From Leptospira inadai serovar Lyme str. 10 (GTDB lineage Bacteria; Spirochaetota; Leptospiria; Leptospirales; Leptospiraceae), in the NCBI RefSeq assembly GCF_000243675.2, contig NZ_AHMM02000015.1, forward strand, positions 542,001-606,000: a DNA stretch of 64,000 nucleotides, given 5' to 3'. A model generated the notes under the pieces. That model was not told where the DNA came from and searched no databases. It worked only from the letters and a program-made list of their open reading frames with translations. The translations under genes were made by a program, and so were the position numbers. Position 1 is the first letter of the stretch. Each line of letters opens with the position of its first letter. Of this stretch, positions 44,855 through 55,470 are shown piece by piece.

Positions 44855-45421
44855 CTATTTTAGAAAGTCCTTCGAATCCGCGAAGAACTTATTCGTTATC
44901 GCCGCAAAGGCTTCCTGCTCATTATAAGTGGATGCGTTTATCCAAACGACCGGAAGCATAAGAATCCAGGCGAAAACTTTTCTGCGAATCGGATACGTGT
45001 ATGATTTTACGGGAGATCCATCTTTCGAGATTTGGAACTCCACATCGTAGCCGTCCTCTCTACTCCAAGCCGGAAGTATCGTTAAAGTTGCCATGGAAAA
45101 ATATCCGAATAGGATCGCCGGAATACTGGGGGGGACGGACTCGATTTGAACTCTTACAAATAACCCCTTTGCCGGCGGATTTGCAGTGGATATCGTTTCG
45201 GAAAAAGGGGTTTCCTTGGCAAAAATTTCTTTCAGACGATTTTTCCCTTTGAAAATCGTTCCGTTCTCGATTTTATAATATAGAATACTCTTGCCGGTCG
45301 TCTTTTCGGGAGCTTTATGGATGAACTCTTCCGGGAATTGATGATAATCAATGCAGGTATTTAAGAAGAAAAAAATTGAAATGATTCCGAGTGAAACAGA
45401 ACGAATCCGAGATCTAAGCAT
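44855..45421 (-). CDS. Putative lipoprotein of unknown function
   Basis: 188 residues. Signal peptide with lipobox LNTC (cysteine 23). The mature part has a strand-rich domain with 'SILYYKIENGTIFKGKNR', two hydrophobic segments (about 104-121 'ILFGYFSMATLTILPAW' and 150-166 'VFAWILMLPVVWIN') and a C-terminal helix. It resembles other short Leptospira envelope lipoproteins, some with similar 'IPAILFGYFSMATLTILPA' stretches; the function is unknown. The layout is like that of 11414, with two hydrophobic stretches in the second half. Confidence 0.6.
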   Translation of the reverse strand: MLRSRIRSVSLGIISIFFFLNTCIDYHQFPEEFIHKAPEKTTGKSILYYKIENGTIFKGKNRLKEIFAKETPFSETISTANPPAKGLFVRVQIESVPPSIPAILFGYFSMATLTILPAWSREDGYDVEFQISKDGSPVKSYTYPIRRKVFAWILMLPVVWINASTYNEQEAFAAITNKFFADSKDFLK

Positions 45422-45611
45422 GGATTCATAGGAGACTTTTTCGAATTCGTGTCAAGATAATAAACGACGTTGGTCCGAGGCCGGTTCTAACCTTGGACTT
45501 CTTTCAAGCAAATAAATTCCTGTCGATCGGAATATCCTCGGTTTAGCGATTCGATTTGAACCTCCTTTTTTTATTTTTAAACGAATCGGTTTATTGTAAA
45601 ATTTACTAGCG

Positions 45612-45637
45612 GCTTATATCCAAAATTGGATATAAGC
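45612..45637. promoter_or_regulatory. Perfect 26-bp inverted repeat
   Basis: GCTTATATCCAA and TTGGATATAAGC with a 2-base centre. Symmetric like a dimeric repressor operator, with no T-run. It lies 190 bases before the lipoprotein start at 45421 (minus strand). Confidence 0.5.
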
Positions 45638-45729
45638 GATCGATAGACTCGTTACCTAAGCAAACACCTTCCCCAGGAATTGCGGAAAGCCGCCGCAAGA
45701 GAGATCGTAGATTTTCTATCTTATTTTTT

Positions 45730-45759
45730 CAAAATAATAAAAAATTATTTATTATTTTG
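45730..45759. promoter_or_regulatory. AT-only inverted repeat
   Basis: CAAAATAATAA and TTATTATTTTG with an 8-base loop, perfect over 11 bp. It may be an operator or a structural element; its AT-only composition makes chance more likely than for the repeat at 45612. Confidence 0.35.
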
Positions 45760-46264
45760 GTATTTTTATATTACTGTAGAATTTGATAGTTTGATAAATT
45801 TTATTATTTTTAATAGCATTTACGGTTGGGAATACTAGGGATTTGCAAGAGTTGAATCGTGATTCGTAATCGAAGCCTCTAAATTTTCGAGGAGCTTTAG
45901 AGTCATTGGTGTCTCGTTTTACGTTTATCGGTGAAATGATTTTATTTGGATTTATATGATAATTTTAGGATTTTGAAAATAGAGGTTCTCGTTGTTGGAG
46001 TAAATTTTAACTTTTTGAACTCTATTCGCGAGAGTTTGGATAATTTTCGTATGATTTAAGTGAGACTGAGCGGACCGAGAATGTCTCAAGAATCTATTCG
46101 TCCTCTCGGTTTATTCCTTTTTTGATTCCATTTATAATAACTTTAATATTCTATATTTGAATATAATTTTTATATTCATTATTTTAAATAAGGCATGTTA
46201 TTTTAAATATATTAAAAATACGAATATTCTTTTCAAAAAAGTCGCGCCGGTGGCTTTTGGTCGA

Positions 46265-46609
46265 ATGAGAAAGAAGAATATTACTTTGTTATTGGTTCTT
46301 TTTCCGTTACTGATCGGATCGATCGCATGTACTTCCGGGGAAGTACTGATCCAGCCGAAACTAACGGGAAATGAAAAGGCTATTCGGAGAGTAAACGGCG
46401 AGGCATGCGGCTTTTTGGGCCTTGGTTTCACCGCCTATTATTTTCTCCCGATCATGCATAATTCTAGAGTGGACCGTGCCTATTCGAACGCTCTAATGCA
46501 GGCGCCGGGAGCCGTAGCTCTTACGAATATTACGATCGAGGAAAGCTGGACATGGATCTTATTAGGGACGTTACGTTGTCTAAAAATTTCAGGGGACGCA
46601 GTACAATGA
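46265..46609 (+). CDS. Small TRL-like lipoprotein
   Basis: 114 residues from ATG 46265. The signal peptide (MRKKNITLLLVLFPLLIGSIAC) ends in a lipobox with cysteine 22. The mature part has 'NGEACGFLGLGFTAYYFLPIMHNSRVDRAYSNALMQAPGAVALTNITIEESWTWILLGTLRC'. The strand-helix-strand plan is like the TRL-like proteins at 9820-11417. A longer start at 46157 would add a non-signal N-terminus. The next gene starts within its last codons (ATGA overlap) and is a shorter paralogue. Confidence 0.65.
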   Translation: MRKKNITLLLVLFPLLIGSIACTSGEVLIQPKLTGNEKAIRRVNGEACGFLGLGFTAYYFLPIMHNSRVDRAYSNALMQAPGAVALTNITIEESWTWILLGTLRCLKISGDAVQ

Positions 46610-46947
46610 GATACAATTCGTTACTAATGAGCGCGATCGTCGCGTTGTTTTTCATCGGCTGTGATTCGACTCGGCTCGTAATTCCCGAAGCCCCTGTAGT
46701 TAAACCGCCGACAAAAGGACAAACGATTTCCAGTTATCCGATCTCGGCGGAATCTTGCGGATTTCAACTTCTTCTATTTATTCCGATCGGAATTAATTCC
46801 AGACAGGGAGAGGCGTATTCGAAATTGACGGCTCTTGCCGCCGGCAGTAGAATTTCCGATCTTAGGATGGAAGAATCCTGGTACTATGGTTTAGTCGGGA
46901 CTGGTTATTGTACTCGATTCTCGGCGTTGGCAAACCGAATTAATTAA
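46606..46947 (+). CDS. Small TRL-like lipoprotein (paralogue of 46265)
   Basis: 113 residues from ATG 46606, overlapping the previous stop by 4 bases. Signal peptide with lipobox FIGC (cysteine 19). The mature part has 'AESCGFQLLLFIPIGINSRQGEAYSKLTALAAGSRISDLRMEESWYYGLVGTGYCTRF', matching 46265 block for block (ESCGF/EACGF, EESW, C near the end). They are a tandem gene duplicate with the two cysteines kept. Confidence 0.65.
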   Translation: MRYNSLLMSAIVALFFIGCDSTRLVIPEAPVVKPPTKGQTISSYPISAESCGFQLLLFIPIGINSRQGEAYSKLTALAAGSRISDLRMEESWYYGLVGTGYCTRFSALANRIN

Positions 46948-47081
46948 GACTAGAACGGTTATCGAGGGGTTGCAGATCCTTTGATAACCGTTATTCCAAG
47001 ATTTTTGTAGCAATCCTAGGTATCGGAAATTGACTGAAAGCCTATACTCGAAACGGAAGATCGGTGCTCGGTTTCCTCTGC

Positions 47082-48254
47082 CTATTCCCCTGCGGACGCA
47101 TTTTCCAAAAATGACTCGAAGCTTCTATCCAGATGATAAGGACCGGCAAACCTGGATAAATCGTTTTCCCTTTCTTGGCTTCGGAGGGACAAATATCTTT
47201 GTCGCAAATCGGAGATGGCTTTCTCGGATTCGTCGGTCCTTTCGGATTTCTTGATTTCGGATATAGCAAAACTGAGTATTTCCCAATTAAATCGAGTTTG
47301 CTTCAATAGAGTTTCCCATTCGCTCCCGGATAGTTTTTTCTTCTTCAAAAGAACGTCCTCCAGCAAATCCATTGCGAGTGTATCGTTAACCGAACCGTTT
47401 TGGAGATAGATTCTCCGAATCGGTACTAGATAGTCTTTTTCAGGAAGCTGACTTTGTTGTAAGGCCAAGAGCAGCGCCCTTCTTGCCAATGCGCAGGAAT
47501 CCACGTATCTCTTTTGGTCCAAGTATTCCATGGAAAGAATATGTTGAAAAACCGGATCGTCCCGGAAAATTACCGCGCGTTGGATCAATCCTTCCTCGAA
47601 TAATTTCGGGTCCTTGTTTCTATAGGAAAGTATGCAGGTTCGATGGAGGTCCTTATTTTTCGGAAAAAACGGGAGAAATTTACGGCAACGAGAAATGACA
47701 ATCTCGTCTTTTTTACCGGATTGTAAAATGCGAATTTCGTCCAAAAGCGCTCGTTCATCGGAGGCGTACGGATTAGAGACTTCTAATTCCCGTACTGCAT
47801 TTTTGTAATATTCTAGGTTTCCGGTTCGCGAGGCCCAAACCATCGCGCGATAACGAAGTTCGGCGTCATCGGGTTGTTTCGCTAGGATCACTCTGGCCGT
47901 TTCCAACGCCTTGTCGGGGAGGCGAAGTCTATCGTATAGCTCCGTCATTTCCCTTAGCAGAGGTTGTTGGTCCGGCTGGAGCTGTAAGCTGTGCCGAAAA
48001 TTCCGCAATGCGTCTAATTCGCTCCCTTGTCCCAATTGGGCTTTTCCCAACACCCAATAATAGCGAAAGTCCCGAGCTTCTCCGGTCTCGTCCGCGATCC
48101 TGAGTTTTTCTAAAGCCTGCTCGTATCTTCCCCTCCGGACTTCCTCGGCGGCTTGCTGTAGGAGTTCCTCCCAAGAAAAGGTTGAATTCAAGGGTAGGAT
48201 GGATTTTATAGTGCAAATAACTAGAAAGAACCAAATGGAAAATGTGCGTCGCAT
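47082..48254 (-). CDS. TPR-repeat secreted protein
   Basis: 390 residues from ATG 48254, the start that gives a signal peptide (about 5-22, IWFFLVICTIKSILPL); a longer frame runs to 48335. At least four TPR-like helical pairs follow: 'EELLQQAAEEVRRGRYEQALEKLRIA', 'FRYYWVLGKAQLGQGSELDALRNFRHSLQLQPD', 'LREMTELYDRLRLPDKALETARVILAKQPDDAE'. A charged C-terminal segment ends the protein. TPR proteins serve as scaffolds; a periplasmic one may assist assembly. The sequence TATAATG at the start overlaps a good -10 box, so a leaderless transcript or another start is possible. Confidence 0.75.
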   Translation of the reverse strand: MRRTFSIWFFLVICTIKSILPLNSTFSWEELLQQAAEEVRRGRYEQALEKLRIADETGEARDFRYYWVLGKAQLGQGSELDALRNFRHSLQLQPDQQPLLREMTELYDRLRLPDKALETARVILAKQPDDAELRYRAMVWASRTGNLEYYKNAVRELEVSNPYASDERALLDEIRILQSGKKDEIVISRCRKFLPFFPKNKDLHRTCILSYRNKDPKLFEEGLIQRAVIFRDDPVFQHILSMEYLDQKRYVDSCALARRALLLALQQSQLPEKDYLVPIRRIYLQNGSVNDTLAMDLLEDVLLKKKKLSGSEWETLLKQTRFNWEILSFAISEIKKSERTDESEKAISDLRQRYLSLRSQERENDLSRFAGPYHLDRSFESFLENASAGE

Positions 48255-48399
48255 TATAGGAGCCCGCCCTGGAGTGTAAGCTTCGTATACACGGTCGAAT
48301 GCATTCGTATGCAACCAAGATCCGCCGTGCCCCAAAAAATGCTCATTCCCATCTTTTTAAACCATCGGACATTTTAAAAAAAACAAGAGGTTTCTCTGA

Positions 48400-50514
48400 A
48401 TGAATTCGGTAACGATTATTCTGTCCTTGGCCGTCCTGGCAATTTTGACCGCCGTAATTTACGCGCTTAAGGTCACCAGGATTACCATCGGAACCGAGGG
48501 CGGTAAAGACCAAGAATCCAAAAAATTGGTCGAGATCTCCTCCGCTATTTCGGAAGGCGCTATGGCCTTCCTGGTTCGGGAATATAAAACTATTTCCCTG
48601 TTCATCGGCTTTATGGCCTTGTTGATCTTCTTTCTTTTAGATAACCCGGAATCGGCCGATTTCAACGACGGCCTTTTTACGGCTATTGCATTCGTTTCCG
48701 GAGCGGTCATTTCCTGCCTTTCCGGTTTTATCGGAATGAAGATCGCGACTGCCGGGAACGTCAGAACGGCCCAAGCGGCAAAAACGTCCATGTCGAAAGC
48801 CTTCAGGGTCGCTTTCGATTCTGGTGCAGTGATGGGTTTCGGTTTAGTCGGTCTGGCCGTTCTTGGAATGATCGGTCTTTTCCTTCTCTACACCAGCATG
48901 TTTCCGAACGTCAGTAAGCTTTTTCTAATGGAAGCACTCGCAGGATTCGGTTTAGGCGGATCGGCAGTTGCCCTTTTTGGTCGAGTCGGCGGCGGAATTT
49001 ATACTAAGGCAGCCGACGTGGGTGCCGATTTGGTCGGTAAAGTCGAAAAAGGAATTCCCGAGGATGATCCTCGTAACCCCGCAACGATTGCGGATAATGT
49101 CGGAGATAACGTAGGCGACGTGGCGGGAATGGGCGCCGATTTATTCGGTTCCTGTGCGGAAGCTACTTGCGCCGCGCTCGTGATCGGAGCCACTGCAGCG
49201 GGCCTTTCGGGAAACGTAGACGCGCTTTTGTATCCGCTATTGATTTCGGCGTTCGGAATTCCTGCATCTCTTTTAACTTCGTTTATTGCTCGGGTAAAAG
49301 AAGGCGGTAACGTCGAGACCGTCTTAAAGATCCAGCTTTGGGTTTCGACTCTACTGGTCGCCGCGATCATGTATTTCGTGACCGATATTTACATGACCGA
49401 TTCTTTCGAGATCGCGGGCAAAACGATTACGAAATGGAACGTTTACGTTTCCTTAATCGTGGGTCTATTCTCCGGAATGTTTATCGGGCTGATTACGGAG
49501 TATTATACTTCTCATTCCTACAAACCGGTTCGTGAAGTTGTGGAAGCTTCCAAGACCGGTGCGGCCACTAACATCATATACGGCCTGGCATTAGGTTACC
49601 AAAGCTCGGTGGTTCCGGTAATTTTATTGGTGATCACGATCGTAACCGCGAATCTTTTAGCGGGAATGTACGGAATTGCCATTGCGGCGCTTGGAATGAT
49701 TTCCACGATCGCAATCGGACTGACAATCGACGCATACGGACCTGTTTCGGATAACGCAGGTGGAATCGCGGAAATGGCGGAATTAGGCAAAGAAGTCAGA
49801 AACCGGACCGATACCCTGGACGCCGCGGGTAATACCACTGCGGCAATCGGTAAAGGATTTGCGATCGGATCGGCGGCGCTTACTTCGCTCGCTCTTTTTG
49901 CCGCCTTTATTACGAGGACCGGTACGGTCGGTCTGGATATTTTAAACGCGGAAGTATTCGGCGGTTTATTATTCGGAGCCATGCTACCGTTCGTTTTTAC
50001 CGCCATGACGATGAAATCCGTCGGCAAGGCCGCAGTCGATATGGTGGAGGAAGTTAGGAAACAGTTCCGCGAAATACCGGGAATCATGGAAGGAAAGGCC
50101 AAGCCGGATTACAAACGCTGCGTTGATATTTCAACATCCGCGGCTCTTCGCGAAATGATCCTACCGGGTTTACTCGTTCTTTTAACGCCTATCGTTGTCG
50201 GTTATCTTTTCGGTATCAAATCTCTTGCAGGAGTTCTTGCAGGAGCTCTTGTCGCAGGAGTGGTTCTTGCAATTTCTTCCGCAAACTCGGGAGGCGGTTG
50301 GGATAATGCCAAGAAATATATCGAGAAAGCCGCGGGGGGAAAAGGTTCCGATCAGCATAAAGCGGCCGTTGTGGGAGATACCGTAGGTGATCCGTTAAAG
50401 GATACTTCCGGACCTTCAATCAATATCCTTATCAAACTCATGGCAATAACCAGTCTTGTCTTTGCAGAATTCTTCGTTCAACAAGGCGGACTCCTATTGA
50501 GACTTTTCCATTAG
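48400..50514 (+). CDS. hppA: K+-dependent membrane-bound pyrophosphatase
   Basis: 704 residues, about 16 membrane segments. Hydrolyses PPi and pumps H+ and/or Na+ outward. The catalytic loop '[46 protein letters not shown]' starts near residue 205. In '[18 protein letters not shown]' (about 476) the residue after GNTTA is Ala; K+-independent enzymes have Lys there, so this one is K+-dependent by the known rule. Whether Na+ or H+ is pumped is not settled by what I can see. Single gene with ribosome binding site AGAGG and its own terminator at 50582. Confidence 0.95.
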   Translation: MNSVTIILSLAVLAILTAVIYALKVTRITIGTEGGKDQESKKLVEISSAISEGAMAFLVREYKTISLFIGFMALLIFFLLDNPESADFNDGLFTAIAFVSGAVISCLSGFIGMKIATAGNVRTAQAAKTSMSKAFRVAFDSGAVMGFGLVGLAVLGMIGLFLLYTSMFPNVSKLFLMEALAGFGLGGSAVALFGRVGGGIYTKAADVGADLVGKVEKGIPEDDPRNPATIADNVGDNVGDVAGMGADLFGSCAEATCAALVIGATAAGLSGNVDALLYPLLISAFGIPASLLTSFIARVKEGGNVETVLKIQLWVSTLLVAAIMYFVTDIYMTDSFEIAGKTITKWNVYVSLIVGLFSGMFIGLITEYYTSHSYKPVREVVEASKTGAATNIIYGLALGYQSSVVPVILLVITIVTANLLAGMYGIAIAALGMISTIAIGLTIDAYGPVSDNAGGIAEMAELGKEVRNRTDTLDAAGNTTAAIGKGFAIGSAALTSLALFAAFITRTGTVGLDILNAEVFGGLLFGAMLPFVFTAMTMKSVGKAAVDMVEEVRKQFREIPGIMEGKAKPDYKRCVDISTSAALREMILPGLLVLLTPIVVGYLFGIKSLAGVLAGALVAGVVLAISSANSGGGWDNAKKYIEKAAGGKGSDQHKAAVVGDTVGDPLKDTSGPSINILIKLMAITSLVFAEFFVQQGGLLLRLFH

Positions 50515-50581
50515 GAATCTATTCGGAGGAACTCCTCTATCGAGGATGTTTACTGAAGGATATCCCTCGAACGAGGGATGG

Positions 50582-50608
50582 AAAAGGGGACCGACTCGGT
50601 CCCCTTTT
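50582..50608 (+). terminator. Rho-independent terminator of hppA
   Basis: AAAAGGGGACCGA and TCGGTCCCCTTTT with a 1-base centre form a 13-bp stem, followed by a short T-rich stretch (CTGTTTC). It lies about 70 bases after the hppA stop. Confidence 0.8.
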
Positions 50609-50747
50609 CTGTTTCATAGTATTTTTTGCGTCTGTTTGTTCGGATTTTAAGGAGTTAGAAAATTCTTAAATAGAATGAAGGAAAAGAATTAGGTTGAACG
50701 ATTTCGGGTTAGAGATTATACTAAAGCCCGATAAGCGGTATTAGCCC

Positions 50748-51335
50748 ATGATTAAAATGAAATATTTGAAAACGAATCATGCTTCGAGTCGCTACAATCT
50801 TGGAATCTTTGCGCTATTGCTTGCGCTCCTTTTTCTCAATTGCGGCGCATTGCTGATCACCGAGTCCGAGGCGAATAAAGTTACCCAGAGTTCGAGCCAG
50901 ACGGATGCTACTTTAGGTTTATTGGGATTATCTCTTTCCAATCGCCCGAATGGCGGGACCTTCTCCCTTGCAAATACCCCGTCCGGACAGATTTCTTTGC
51001 CGCAGATGAATTATACGGTCAGTTATCAGATCGTAGGGGCTTCGGTTGCGACTTCGACGAACCTGACGATCTTGATTCAGAAAAGCTGCAGTGCTTTGAA
51101 TATGTCGGACTCGTTTAGTTTTCCGGGAGCGTCCCCTGCTGCGAACACTTATACGGTGCAATATCCCCAAGATTTCAGCAACGGATCCGTTTCCATCGGC
51201 ATTGCCATATATAATAGCAGCTATACCACCGATACATGCAGTTATTTGCATATAATCTCCGCATCGAATAATATAGCGTTACCTGTCGGGACTAATCTCG
51301 GCACTGCAACGATTAGTTATTGGAATAGCGGTTGA
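50748..51335 (+). CDS. Putative lipoprotein, strand-rich
   Basis: 195 residues. A long basic n-region and hydrophobic core end in the lipobox LNCG (cysteine near 32). After a serine-rich linker comes 'LPQMNYTVSYQIVGASVATSTNLTILIQKSCSALNMSDSFSF', a strand-rich domain with two cysteines (about 125 and 164), likely one disulfide. The pattern of small polar residues and alternating hydrophobics suggests an extracellular beta-sandwich. No family is recognised; similar proteins are common among Leptospira lipoproteins. A copy of the dispersed repeat starts directly at its stop codon. Confidence 0.55.
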   Translation: MIKMKYLKTNHASSRYNLGIFALLLALLFLNCGALLITESEANKVTQSSSQTDATLGLLGLSLSNRPNGGTFSLANTPSGQISLPQMNYTVSYQIVGASVATSTNLTILIQKSCSALNMSDSFSFPGASPAANTYTVQYPQDFSNGSVSIGIAIYNSSYTTDTCSYLHIISASNNIALPVGTNLGTATISYWNSG

Positions 51336-51526
51336 ACAGAGGACAGAGCATTGCTGAGCGGAGTTTCCACGTACTAGAGAAAGATTCTTGTGTTTTAGTG
51401 GATTTTCCTCTGTCACGGCTGCCTTCCCAACTTCGAGCAGCTTCTGTCTAGCGTGAGCAAAGCGAACGCGTCTGTCCTCAGTCTTCAGTCCTCTGAAAGC
51501 GAGCGCATCTGTCTTCTGACCTCTGG
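51336..51526. repeat. Dispersed GGACAGA-type repeat, copy 4
   Basis: Starts in the lipoprotein stop codon with ACAGAGGACAGAG and a degenerate core ('GGAGTTTCCACGTACTAGAGAAAGATTC'). The shared block CAGCTTCTGTCTAGCGTGAG, CAAAGCGAACGCG and TCTGTCCTCAG follows, and CTGAC/CTCTG boxes close it. The GGACAGA run is short (about 2 units). Confidence 0.75.
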
Positions 51527-51626
51527 TATTTTCAGACGAACAAACGATCCGAATTTAAGTCCAATCGAATATGGCTTTTAACGAGCCGAAGGGCTTTCTT
51601 TCAAAGCATTAAAGGTTTATTTATTG

Positions 51627-52184
51627 GTGAATTCGACTTTGAAAATTCTGGGTATCGTAGGTAGCTTGCGTTCGAGTTCCGTGAATAAGGCTCTACTTTC
51701 TGCGGCAATGCGTTCGGTACCGGAATCTGTGCAATTCGATATTTACGAAGGGATCGGAGACCTACCTCTATTTAATCCCGATTTGGAAGGGCAGGAATCC
51801 GAAAGTGTTTTGGGTTATCGTTCCGCTTTGCGATCGGCAGACGCGATTATGATTGCAAGTCCGGAATATGCCCACGGAATTACGGGCGTTTTAAAGAACG
51901 CTCTAGATTGGGTTGTAGGAAGCGGAGAATTCGTCGATAAGCCGGTGGCAATCTTGAACTCCTCGAAACGTGCCACCATAGCGTATGATTCGCTTGTGGA
52001 AATCATGACGGTACTGTCTGCGAATATTATCCGCGAGGCCTCCCTAACGATACCGTTATCAGGTAAAGATATCACGGAACAGGAAATTTTGGCCGATGGT
52101 GAATCTACTCATCTCTTAAAAAAATCCCTGGAAGCCCTGCGTTTCGCAATCAAAGCAAATAGCGAGAAACAAATATCGCGATAA
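51627..52184 (+). CDS. NADPH-dependent FMN reductase
   Basis: 185 residues from GTG 51627 (MNSTLKILGIVGSLRSSSVN). The flavodoxin-like fold shows the FMN phosphate loop 'VGSLRSSSVN' (about 10-19), 'DLPLFNPDLEG' and 'ASPEYAHGITGVLKNALDWVVG' (about 77-98), the hallmark of the chromate/azo-reductase-like FMN_red family. It uses NAD(P)H to reduce flavin or quinone-type substrates. No ATG is available in frame; an AAAGG stretch 11-12 bases upstream is a weak ribosome binding site. Single gene. Confidence 0.85.
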   Translation: MNSTLKILGIVGSLRSSSVNKALLSAAMRSVPESVQFDIYEGIGDLPLFNPDLEGQESESVLGYRSALRSADAIMIASPEYAHGITGVLKNALDWVVGSGEFVDKPVAILNSSKRATIAYDSLVEIMTVLSANIIREASLTIPLSGKDITEQEILADGESTHLLKKSLEALRFAIKANSEKQISR

Positions 52185-52228
52185 GTAAACCGACGGAAAG
52201 TTGAAAATATTCATCTAAGCTTGTCGGT

Positions 52229-52714
52229 TCAATCGACTAATTTTCGAAAACGAATATAGAAAGGATCGAAGCCCAAGGATTTCCAAAAGGCAACCGCATT
52301 TTCGTTTTGGGCGATTGCACGTAACTCTATCGCTTTGATTCCCTGTATTTTTGCCCATTCGAAGGTAGCTTCGACGAGAGGTTTCATAAAACCGGATCTT
52401 CGCTTCCCTTGTTTCGTGATTGCGAGGTCGATATAAAGGTTTTTTTCCTCTTCGAGATACGGCTTGTCTTCGACTCTTGCGATCAATAGGGAAACCAGTT
52501 CTTCTCCGAGAAAGCCGCCTAAAAAAACGATCTTCTCCGTTCCTCGTAGTTTCAGATAAATATCCACCATTTTAGCTGCGGCTCTCGGTCGGATCTTAAA
52601 TACGCCGTCTAACGTTAGTTTGTTGATGAATCGGAAGAACTGATTTACGAGTTCGATCGCCGCTTCCCGCTGTTCCGGTAAAACGGGTTTTATGATAAAA
52701 TCTTTTGCATTCAT
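52229..52714 (-). CDS. GNAT-family acetyltransferase
   Basis: A 161-residue GNAT protein. A strand-helix core 'KIVFLGGFLGEELVSLLIARVE' leads to the acetyl-CoA-binding strand 'NLYIDLAITKQGKRRSGFMKPLVEATFEWAKIQGI' (about 99-133); here the RxxGxG/A loop is 'QGKRRSGFM', an accepted variant. 'AIAQNENAVAFWKSLGFDPFYIRF' closes the fold. The acceptor is unknown. The gene stands alone, convergent with the FMN reductase gene and divergent from the metzincin-like lipoprotein gene. Confidence 0.8.
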   Translation of the reverse strand: MNAKDFIIKPVLPEQREAAIELVNQFFRFINKLTLDGVFKIRPRAAAKMVDIYLKLRGTEKIVFLGGFLGEELVSLLIARVEDKPYLEEEKNLYIDLAITKQGKRRSGFMKPLVEATFEWAKIQGIKAIELRAIAQNENAVAFWKSLGFDPFYIRFRKLVD

Positions 52715-52774
52715 AGTACTACGGAAGAAAAAAGAAACTTGATTTAGGATTAAATCTTTACTGTTATCGAAGGG

Positions 52775-53653
52775 ATGAAAGCTCGATTAGGGACATTTTT
52801 TATGCAAAAAAACGCCGGTCGAGTGTTTTTAAATAGGATGGCGGTCCGGAGTTTTTTTAGCGGAATTCTATTCCTAGCTCTCTTCGTCTTCACAAATTGC
52901 CAAAACCACCACGAAGGCCTCCCGGCTCCGGTACTCGATTTCATCGTTTTGGATTATGTGATATCTCAAGACCCCGATCGTTCGGCCGTCTATTTTTCGA
53001 CCGTTCGAAACGTCGGCGTGGAAGTCGCTTATGAAACGGGGGCTACTCCCGAAGACGGAACGTTCACAGGCACTGTCCCGCCCATGCCGGTTTGGGAAGT
53101 TACTCGTAGGAATTTGGAAAATGTATTTGCAAATAGGGGTTATTCCGTTTCCGTTTCGACTCCGTCCGGAGTCTCGGGAGAAATGCAGGAAATTCCGAGC
53201 CAGGGGAAGGATGTTTGGAGCGTGGGTGATTTAGTCGCTTTAGCCTCGAAGTATAGAAGAAAATCCTCCGATTTTCAAACGGCGAATTTCTTCGTAGTAT
53301 TCGTGAACGGAAAAATGAAAGACAGCAATATCATAGCAATTACGATTTCGGGAATATTCAATATAGGCGCGCCGGCGGTCTTCGTATTCAAGGATATCAT
53401 TAACACTTTTCCCGCCCAGTATCGAAAATCGGGAGAGCAGTCGACCGTCGTGCATGAGTTAGGTCATGCGGTTGGATTGGTTAACAACGGAATTCCGATG
53501 CAGTCTTCCCACCAGGATCTTTCCCACGGTGCTCATTGCACGAATAAGAAATGTACGATGTATTATTCCATACAATTAGAGAATTTTAATGCATCCACTC
53601 CCTTGATCTACGGCGACGAGTGCATAGGCGATATTAGGAATTATAAACCTTAG
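52775..53653 (+). CDS. Metzincin-like lipoprotein metalloprotease
   Basis: 292 residues. A long n-region and hydrophobic segment end in lipobox TNC (cysteine near 47). The motif VVHELGHAVGLVNNG (about 224-238) fits HExxHxxGxxN: two zinc histidines, the catalytic glutamate and a Gly turn. The third ligand is likely the His in 'PMQSSHQD' or one in 'SHGAHCTNKKCTMYYS', whose CTM resembles the Met-turn with cysteines of archaemetzincins. The protein is probably a secreted peptidase. Start choices include ATG 52775 and an in-frame ATG at 52802 or 52838. A GGACAGA run begins in its stop codon. Confidence 0.65.
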   Translation: MKARLGTFFMQKNAGRVFLNRMAVRSFFSGILFLALFVFTNCQNHHEGLPAPVLDFIVLDYVISQDPDRSAVYFSTVRNVGVEVAYETGATPEDGTFTGTVPPMPVWEVTRRNLENVFANRGYSVSVSTPSGVSGEMQEIPSQGKDVWSVGDLVALASKYRRKSSDFQTANFFVVFVNGKMKDSNIIAITISGIFNIGAPAVFVFKDIINTFPAQYRKSGEQSTVVHELGHAVGLVNNGIPMQSSHQDLSHGAHCTNKKCTMYYSIQLENFNASTPLIYGDECIGDIRNYKP

Positions 53654-53950
53654 ACAGAGGACAGAGGACAGAGGACAGAGGACAGAGGACAGAGGACAGA
53701 GGACAGAGGACAGAGGACAGAGGACAGAGGACAGAGGACAGAGGACAGATAATTATTCCTATTTCCCTGACAACAATTTTTTTAAAATCGAATTATGTTG
53801 GAGCTCCTGTGCATTAGATCTTTTCCTCTACCTTAGCTGCCTTTCCGACATTGAGCAGCTTCTGTCTAGCGTGAGCAAAGCGAACGCGTCTGTCCTCAGT
53901 CTTCTGACCTCTGAAAGCGAACGCGTCCGTCCTCTGACTTCTGTCCTCTG
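53653..53950. repeat. Dispersed GGACAGA-type repeat, copy 5
   Basis: Overlapping the metzincin-like stop, about 13 perfect heptamers GGACAGA run to 53748. Then come TAATTATTCCTATTTCCCTGA, CAACAATTTTTTTAAAATCG and ATTATGTTGGAG, as in copy 3 but with a deleted core. The common block CAGCTTCTGTCTAGCGTGAG and several CTGTCCTCTGA-type boxes complete it. This copy ends 20 bases before the glyQS stop codon. No gene is supported between 53654 and 53967. Confidence 0.85.
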
Positions 53951-53967
53951 AACGCAAGCATCTTCGA

Positions 53968-55365
<1,398 letters not shown>

Positions 55366-55470
55366 GCATCCAAGAATTCCCGAATCGGTGTTACGATAAA
55401 GTATTAAATTCCCGCAAATCCTTCAATTCTTGTTTGCGTTGGAAGACTAGGGAGGTCCAATAGGCGGAGG

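Larger units (their letters stand above)
45422..46264. other. AT-rich intergenic region with two perfect inverted repeats
   Basis: No gene is supported over about 840 bp. Two inverted repeats stand out (45612-45637 and 45730-45759). AT content rises strongly from 45700 on. An open frame begins before the TRL-like gene at 46157, but the useful start is 46265. Divergent transcription runs from both ends. Confidence 0.55.

Noticed and set aside
49596..50102. 168-residue minus-strand frame inside hppA
   Set aside because: It mirrors the alanine/valine-rich membrane helices of hppA.
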